DNA of 64,000 nucleotides from Patiria pectinifera (taxonomy: Eukaryota > Echinodermata > Asteroidea > Valvatida > Asterinidae), in contig CM057138.1 of assembly GCA_029964075.1 (NCBI GenBank), positions 4,954,932 through 5,018,931 on the forward strand, given 5' to 3'. Positions 48,701 through 57,700 of the stretch are shown here, one piece after another. The stretch's first letter is position 1. Every line of letters starts with the position of its first letter. The notes below the pieces were generated by a model that saw nothing but the letters and a program-made list of their open reading frames with translations, ran no database searches and was not told the DNA's origin. Both the position numbers and the translations under genes were made by a program.

Positions 48701-51700
48701 TGACTGGGTCTGTGTGGGGTCCGGGTGGGGTTAGGGTAGGGTGTAGGCATGGTCCGTGGGGCAACTCACCCAAACAGCACCTGCTGGATCAACTTGTCGG
48801 TTTTACTGGCTGCAGTCTCATGCCAGTGCTAAAAAAAAATATTAAAACACATATCAGTGCTTTCAATCACAATCTGTCAAACTAAAGCTTTTTGTTGAAA
48901 TATTTTCACAGGGATTCCAAGCTACAAACCTGTAGTTCTTGCTCGTCAATGGGTCCCATCTCGTACTGCTGATGCACCACCATCATCTCCGTCTCGTAAA
49001 ACTTCAGGCAATCCTGAACTGCCGACTGCTCCATGCTCTGGATGAACGCCGACCATCGACTTGGAATCTAGGACAAAGAAAACAAACTCTCGTGGTTTTT
49101 TAAGGAATGTAAGATCATTTGCTTTTCATGCCTTCTGTTCGTTTCCAATAGCAGCACCACTCAAAATCCAAAGAAGAATGTTCAGAACCTAATCTGTTGA
49201 AGTTTCAGCTCAGTGGAAATTACACTTTTTGAGAAAACAGTGAAAAACCATGCACAACTAGTTGATCATGAAACATTATTTTATCTATAGCACTCTGTAT
49301 TATATTATTTCAAAAAAAAATCAATTGACTGATAGTTGGAAATCTCCTAAATTTCTTGCACGGTTTCTTTTTAATGGCAGCCAGCCAGCTGGAATAGTTT
49401 CACAGGGTGTTTAGTGCGCGCACAATCGTCAATTCAAGCTTTTTGATAATAATTCGGTAGGTTACTTTTGGGATAAATGCAAATGATCTTATTTGCCTTT
49501 TAAGAACTAGGTGCAATTTTTGTGGTAAAGCCGAAAAAATTGAATGCCAGAATTTGTGGGATCAGAAGAAATCAACTAAAAAACACGGTTACATGATCTT
49601 TCAGCAGGCATTTTGTTCTTTAGTTTTCCAAAAATATTCTTTCTTGCAATCACACAAAATAAACATTTTCTCCATTTTAAAAACATGGCTTTTTCATCTC
49701 AAAAATCAGAACATTTAAGGTAGATCTGTCATCATTAACACAGAAGAATGTGTACCTGCGACAATGAGCCCTCATTGGCTGCCGTCACCAAGACTTCAAT
49801 CAGCGATGCCAGTTCGGCTCCTGTGATTGGTCGACCTGAATTTGAGTAAATTATCTTAGTTTTATCCCAGGTAACAATATGTTTAGGGTTATTTGTTGTC
49901 ACTAACTCCTTTTGAGAAATCATCCTTTTTTGAAATTCATTAACATAATTACACTGAAGCTCACTTTGCAGAGTTATGATTGGCTTATTCTGTATTTGGA
50001 CTGTACCATTATATTTGATGGACCATACCACTTTTCTCTAAGGGGATGGTTCCTTGTCTCAGTTTGCATAGTACATTTTTGATGGGCTTATTCTGTATTG
50101 GACTGTACTATTATATTTAATTGGACCATACCATTTTTCTCTTTGGTCACGAATCCGTGTATTTTTTTGCAGTGTCAATTTTTGATTGGCTTTTTCTGTA
50201 CTGGACTATATTATTAAATTCAAATGGACTATACCATTTTTCTCTTTGGGGATGATTCCTTGTCTGAGGGTTTGTATCAGCCGGTTCCTCTCAATCTTAT
50301 ATTCTGCAGTGAGGTCTTCTTCACGTGCCTGAAAATAAGGGAATAGTAGTGTGGTAGAGAAGTCTTAAACGTCAGGTTAAAAAAACAGCGCTAATCACCT
50401 AAGAAATCTGTGAAGGAAATGGACTTTGCAAAACATTGTGGGTAATCCCTTGCCATTACAAATGAATGTACATTCTGTGTGCACGTGTTTTACGGCCACG
50501 GAAACCATGGGTCACCTAGATATCAAACATTTCGTCGCAGAGCTGACAAAACGGCGAATCGACCATTTTGGCGATTTTGAGATTTTGTTATTTTTGTGGT
50601 TTTTAAAGGTTGCTCTTTCAAGTATTTATGCCAAAATTCTTATTTGTTGTCTCGATTTTGAGATTCGAAGCCCCGCCTGTGGCGAATCAGTCATAATAAT
50701 TATACAGAATTTGACATAGTGACGAATACGGAATTTCACTGGTAACCAGGTAATGTAAGGTGTGCGTTAAAAGTACCAACGAATGATGTGCTACTGTGGT
50801 TGTCAAAATGTCACGTAAAAGGTGACTTTTTAAGTCTCAATCCGTTTTGAACTGGTCTATTATGATCAAAATAATATTTTACGCTACACGTAGAATGGAT
50901 AAGATTTTTCCCTAAAAGTTAAACAAACTACATGAAGTTGAGGGATATGTTTTTATTTGATCGTAAACTCATTTGTCAGTTTGTCAAATTAGAACATCTC
51001 CCATAGTCGATTGTTCTTCACACTGTTTGTATGCTATTCGTCAGTTTGTCGGAAAAGTTGTAATCCGACAAAATGATGAATAGCTTACAAACAGTGTGAA
51101 GAACAACCGGCTCTGGGAGTTTTTGTCATTTGAGAAACTGACGAATACGTTTACGATCAAATAAAAACATACCGCACAACTTCTCTAATTAAATATGTAA
51201 CCTGATGGATAGTACATTTCCTATATTAATTGGAATAAACACCAAAAGGGTTATTATCGGAACATTAAAGGTGAAATGTGGCGCCTAGAAAAATGTCTAC
51301 CTTTAAACGCAAATTACTTGAAACAGGGTTTTTGTTTACTCGTCGGTATGTCAGCTCTGCGACGATTTGTCCAATAAGGGGTCAAGGAAATTCGAGGTCA
51401 CAGCACCATTGGATAGGGTTGTGGAACGAGCAAAACCATGGCAACAATATTTGTTATTTCTCAGTCCGTGTCAAATATACCTAATATTCAAATACTCGAT
51501 CATTTAATAGTCAAATAATATTTTCCGCTTCAAATATTCAAAACATGCAAGCAGTCAACATGTAGAAATAATTATAAGAGTATAAGTTGCTTGGATTTAA
51601 TGGTTCAAGTTGTCAAATGCCACAATTTTGTTGACAATCACTTTACACACAAGATTTAAGCGCCTCTGTGAGAAATTTTAGCTAATTATTTTTGTAAGCT

Positions 51701-54700
51701 CAATGTCAAATTTCAAATCGCAATCGAAAAAAGCATCATTAACCCTAACAGCCCATAACCAATCAAACTCCAACAGTAGGTTAGTGTTTAAATCTGTTGG
51801 GATAGGTACAGTTCCCCTAAACAGATGGTCTTTTACACTGGGGTTGGCATACGTCCAGAAACTAAGTCCAACAGTGTGTGTGTACAATTTCCCATGTGGG
51901 TGTTGGAAAAAATTTGCCTGAATGGGTATGGCTCCTAGTAAACTAGGCTGGGGAGTTAGGGTTAATCAAAAACTGAATATTTGAAAAAACAGCACTATTA
52001 TTTCTCACCAGGGATAGATCCTGTAAAATCTCTTTCTTGGTGGCTGGGAAGAACAAGGTGTGGCAGTCAACGTCTTGGAAGATGTCCAGAAGACTGATAC
52101 GATGGTTCTCGTTCTCCCAGGTGGACGATTTCATCATCTCGTGAAGCCACTCCGAAGGCGTCGGCTCATCATTGCCCGTGACTTGGACGAAATCCTGCAC
52201 AACCTACAGTACATCAAGCGGTGACAGTAAATTATTTTACGTCAAGCATGTCAAGTGCGAGGCTATTGAGGGGATATATATATGGGGGTGTGATGCCAAA
52301 TCCAAAGTTGACGTTTTTAATCAGCAAATTCATTGTTCTGAGAGGTCCATGCAATTAATTCTTCTTAGGAACACTTTGTGCATCTTATTATTCCTCTTAA
52401 ATGTATGCGAACAATTTGTCATCCCTTTTTGGTTAATTTTATTGAAAAGTGCACTTCTTTACACACAAAAATGTTTTAAATTCATGCTTTTCTGGACAAC
52501 TGAGGGCGCTGTTGCTGTGATGTCATTTCAGGAAGACACCCTTCAGTTTTGGGGTTTTCTATTCAAATTGTGAACCCAAACTTTGCTCATTAAAAACATC
52601 TGTGAGAAAGTTTGCTTACTGCCATGCACTGACACAACGACAGATCACCAAGGAAACGAAAATTTACATCAGCAAAATATCCGAAATTCTAGCAACTTTT
52701 TGTGCTGCAATAGCTGTAACAGTGAGGTTTCTGCCCCGAATGACATCACATTTTTGCTAATGAATATGCAAATTTGCATTTAGGCACCAAAATACTGTTA
52801 AAATAGCAAAATGAAATTGAAAATATAGATATATGGGACACAAAGGTACATTTTAATGATTGCACTAAAACATTTACATAACATGGGCCTTTTAAAGGCA
52901 TACTTGTGTAACACTGACCACAGGACACGGTTGCATTGCTGGTAACCAAGAGCTGTGGCATCATAAAGCGCAGCGGGGAGCCAGGACCAAGTAGTTTTGT
53001 GATGACGTTTCGACTGTCATTTGACCAGAGGCGTTCACACGCCACTATTAGTGATCTGATACACCGTGCCCTCCGGAGACATGCACACAAAATATTACAT
53101 ACGTCTCCACAGGACAATTTCTATAGATGAATACGTCTCCACAAGGTTTTCAGGAAATAAATATTTTGCGAGAACAGTAAAGAAACTTGGACTCACCCAC
53201 AGAAGCGGGGGGAAGCTCAGGAGATCGTGGTTGAAATCCTGGGCCCACTTGGCTCTCGAAAGTTGAGACCTCAACGCAAACAGCTGAAATTAAAAAAAAT
53301 TGGTGAGACCATTAGAAAATCCAACTAAATATCATACATCTAGTACGTAGTAACACAAGTGTCTATAGGTGCTTTAGCTTGCAGTTGCTTGCACAGGTGC
53401 TTGCAAAAGTGCCTGCATAGGTACTTCCGTATAGGTGCTTCAATGGGTGATATTCCATCAGTGCTTGCATAGGTGCTTGCATATACTTGCATATAGGTAC
53501 TTCTGTAGGTGCTCTTAGGTTCTTGCATAGGTGCTTGCATGGGTGCCGGCCTGCATGGTACCAGCATAGGTGCTTGCATATACTTGCATAGGTACTTCTG
53601 TAGGTGCTCTTAGGTTCTTGCATAGGTGCTTGCATGGGTGCCGGCCTGCATGGTACCAGCATAGGTGCTTGCATATACTTGCATAGGTACTTCTGTAGGT
53701 GCTCTTAGGTTCTTGCATAGGTGCTTGCACGGGTGCCGGCCTGCATGGTACCAGCATAGGTGCTTGCATATACTTGCATCTAAGGTACTTCTGTAGGTGC
53801 TCTTAGGTTCTTGCATAGTGCTTAATTGCATGGGTGCCGGCCTGCATGGTACCAGCATAGGTGCTTGCATACAGGTGCTTGCATTGGTGCCTCATGGGTG
53901 CCTCCCAAGGTGCTTCCTTAGGTGCACATGCAATTGGGATCCGTAGCGAAAACAAGTGACGTGACTAGACTCTGGGCTCAATGAAATTGAATTTAGAGAT
54001 TCATTAAAGGTTTTCTGGTCACTTAATTCTAATATTTTAAAGAAAAATGGCAGAAGGAACTCCATTATCTCAAACAAGTATGCCTGCAATGTGTGTCTTT
54101 CCTTGACTCTCGCAAGTGGGTCTCAAAGTGCCCCCTACAGTTCATGCACAGATCGCATACCTGCGTTCTTCTCGACAGCAGCTCCAGGTAGTCCATGTCG
54201 GCTTGGTCAATGACCTTGACCGAGTTGTAGATCAGGTAGGAGCTCAGCAAAGCAGCGACGGCAAAGACTTTAGCATCATAACTCTCCGACACATTGTTGG
54301 CAGCAAAACCTGAACAGATAAAATCCAAAACTTAAGCACATGAGGAAATTAAGTCTGTTGCCAGCCAATATAGTTCCACAGGACAGTATTTCTCCAGTTT
54401 CTTTGGCAAGAAAAGACTGAGAATACTTCTGTTCCCCCTGGGATGCCAGGCCATCGCAGTTTACTCCCCAGCTAATGCCGGTACCCATTTGTACCCCCGG
54501 GTGTAAACACGAGAGAAGCAAGTAGGTGTAAAATGGCTTGCCCAAGGACACAACATATGGCCAACAGCAGGATTGGTACCCCTGACCCTCTGATCATGAG
54601 TCACAAACCCTAACCACTAGAAAGATATTAAGTTAATAAACAGCTGTTATACATTTTTTATTCTTTAAAGTTTGATCACGTGGAAACGTTTCACTTTTTT

Positions 54701-57700
54701 TGATAAACAGATACATTGTGTGTTGGAAATAGCTCTTGATTTGTAAACCAACATTTACCTTCAGTATCGAGGAAGATAACAGATAAGTCGGTGCCTGATG
54801 AGAGAGTCATTGTGGTTGGCTGAAATAGAAAAATGTGAATGACAAAGAAAGAGTTTAACCAATCGGCAATCACCTTTAAAAAAACAAAACAATGAATAAA
54901 TCTTGAAATATATTTGCTTCAAATATTGCTTCAGGATGGCGCAAGGTCTACGATTATGAATCAAATGGAAGTTAAGTTTGGGAATAGCTAGGTCAAGGCG
55001 CTTATCGTTATTTGTCTGTACGTGGTAAATGATCTTCGGCATATCCTTGCTATATATGGGGCCACTATTTTATGCAAATCATTTGGATCCAGACGAGCGC
55101 CTGGGTCCAATCGCCCGCGAAAGTTTTTGGGGTGGTGCTCATTATGTTAATAGCCTAATTTAGCTGACCTTAAAAGTTGATTTCTTATTGGTCGATCGTT
55201 GCATGGAAACTTGCACAGCGGTAAAAGTTCATATAGCGATAACATGTGACATGTACTGTACATAATACATACACACATTACACACAACACCAATGCACAA
55301 AAAAATATGGTTTCTGACACGTTCGCAAAAGGTGAATAGCTGCAAATAATTTGATGACGTCGGGATTTACCAAGGTACGATTGGACACTCCACATATTAG
55401 CCCCGCCTACACTGATCTGTATTCGCATATGAGCCTGTCGTCAACTAAAAATCTAGCGAAAAATAAAGAAAAACCTAAGCTTTTCGTGAACGATTGGACC
55501 AAAGCGTTGGTCAGGGTCCAAATGATTTGTATAAAATAGTGGCCGCACGAGATCGCTATTCGGGCTGTATTTTTAATGCACTGCAAAACGAGGCTATGCC
55601 GCCAATCATTTCCGCGTACAGACGAATAGTGACGAAAGCCTTGGTAAGGCTAGGTTGGGAATGGCAATAGGGTCTGATTGTATGTTGTCAAAGTACCATG
55701 CGAACGTCCCATTTCCTGGTGCTCAGCCACAACTGCAGTTACTTGAACTTTGTAAAGTAAATATCCCATAACTAAACGTGAGTTGACTTTTTTTGTTCGA
55801 TGGAACATCTCATTCAAAAGTGAATAACTTTTGTGTTGCTGAAAATATAGCAATTCAAAATTGAAAATCTATTTTTTGGGGTGAAACTTATACATTCTGG
55901 CAAAATAAGATGGAACTGGGCAGACTGAGGTATTACCGAAATTAGGAAAGAGAACAAAATTCTCCTTACAAGGCTGTTTGTTGCACTTGAATAGGACCTT
56001 CCATTGACAAAGCTCTGTTTTGTTGTCATGAAAATGAAAGATGCCAATAATCCATGATTTTTATACTGTTTCTTTAAAATAAGTGTAGTAGAGATATCAA
56101 AGATTACAAATATCCTTACATCTGAAAATCGGAACAAAAATCACCCACTGCTTTTTTCGCATTTTTCTCCGTTTTGGCCTGTGCCCAGTTCTCTCTCATT
56201 TTGCCAGAACAACGAATAATCGCACACCTGAATCCCTCTGTACCGCACACCTCGGCATACATTTACGGCATAATCATACATCTGTGAGCTCCTGAATTGG
56301 CTATAGTGTTAACCAAGATGATTATTATAAAAATAAATACCAGATTTATCAGTCCTGGTTTGGACCACAGACACGGCTAGAAAATCACACGCCTAGAAAA
56401 ATCACACGCCTAGAAAAATCACACGCCCAGAAAAATCACACGCCCAGAAAAATCACACGCCAAAAAAGATCACACGCCAAAAAAAATCACACGGCTAGAA
56501 AAATCACACGCCTAGAAAGATCACACGCCTAGAAAAATCACACGGCTAGAAAAATCACACGCCTAGAAAAATCACACGCCTAGAAAAATCACACGCCTAG
56601 AAAAATCACACGCCTAGAAAAATCACACGCCTAGAAAAATCACACGACTTTTTTCACACACCTGTGATTTTTAAATTGCAGACGGATCCGAGAGGAACCT
56701 TAGTTTTGGAATTCTAAACACACAGCAATTTGCAAAAAAGTTACACACCATTCCCCACATCCATATTCCCATGGTCTGCGGGCGTAGGCTGGGCCCGACA
56801 GTGAAGCCAAAGTTTCCTTGTTTTCCCATCAGTTGATTCAGGAGAAAGGACTTGCCTGAATGATACTTCCCGACGACAGCCACGACAGCTACAGGGTTCG
56901 TCAGCCGAAGCAGTGTCTAAAAAAAAGAAAGATTAGAGGCACACAAGATCATTTGCAGAATATCCCAAAAGTAACCTATACGTGCATATTGGGGCTGAGG
57001 ATGCAGGAATCGTTTCCATGTAATGCACCTTTATCATGCTGCCACCATTTCAGTCATGTTCCCTGTATCCAACAACAGCACTGAAAGACCTTTGTTTGTG
57101 CAAAAGGAACCAGACTATTTTCCCTTCCAGCCTCGCTTTGGTTACGTTGATTTGAATGGGAAAAAATCAAGATGGCTGCAACATGATAATGGTCTATACC
57201 GTATGGTCTACACGTAACCCCGGGACGGCATGCATGCGGCTAGTGGTACTGGTCAAGGGCGGATTCACAAACAAACCTGTCAAATTTGCCCCTAATTGCC
57301 CCCAGCCCTTATATTGTGCCACTGTTTATCACCTGGATGCTTTCCTCCACAAGTTCCATCTTCCTGTGCGTCGGGTCGGGTCGGACTAGCTGCATGGGAC
57401 GATCCTGCAGCGCTGGTATGAGACCTTGCTGCAATGCATTCCGGGAAGGGTCGTCCGAGCTGCCCCGAGGGCTAGGTACAGAAGATCGGCAAGATCCTTG
57501 AATGTGAACACACACACACACGATCATGAAAAAAAAATGTGACTACATGTAGATTAAAACAGCTCAGAAAACAGAATTTTTCAGACCAGTCTCATACAGT
57601 TTGTGCACGTTTGTGACATTTGATAGGCGCATAATCTCTGGACTTTTGACGCGTTCAAAATCCTGGTTGGAGACCGCCATTTACAGTCCTGAAATTTAAA

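Noticed and set aside
11506..51965. Telomere-type TTAGGG motifs
   Set aside because: Each occurs once at an element end (TTAGGGTTA) and is not tandemly repeated, so it is a terminal inverted repeat and not interstitial telomere.
53340..53870. Four overlapping minus-strand frames with MQAPMLVPCRPAP repeats
   Set aside because: They translate the 95-bp VNTR in GBP intron 5 and have no splice or homology support.
45085..56645. CRISPR-like arrays at 45.1 and 56.4 kb
   Set aside because: The 17-bp units are contiguous without spacers and the context is an animal gene, so these are minisatellites.
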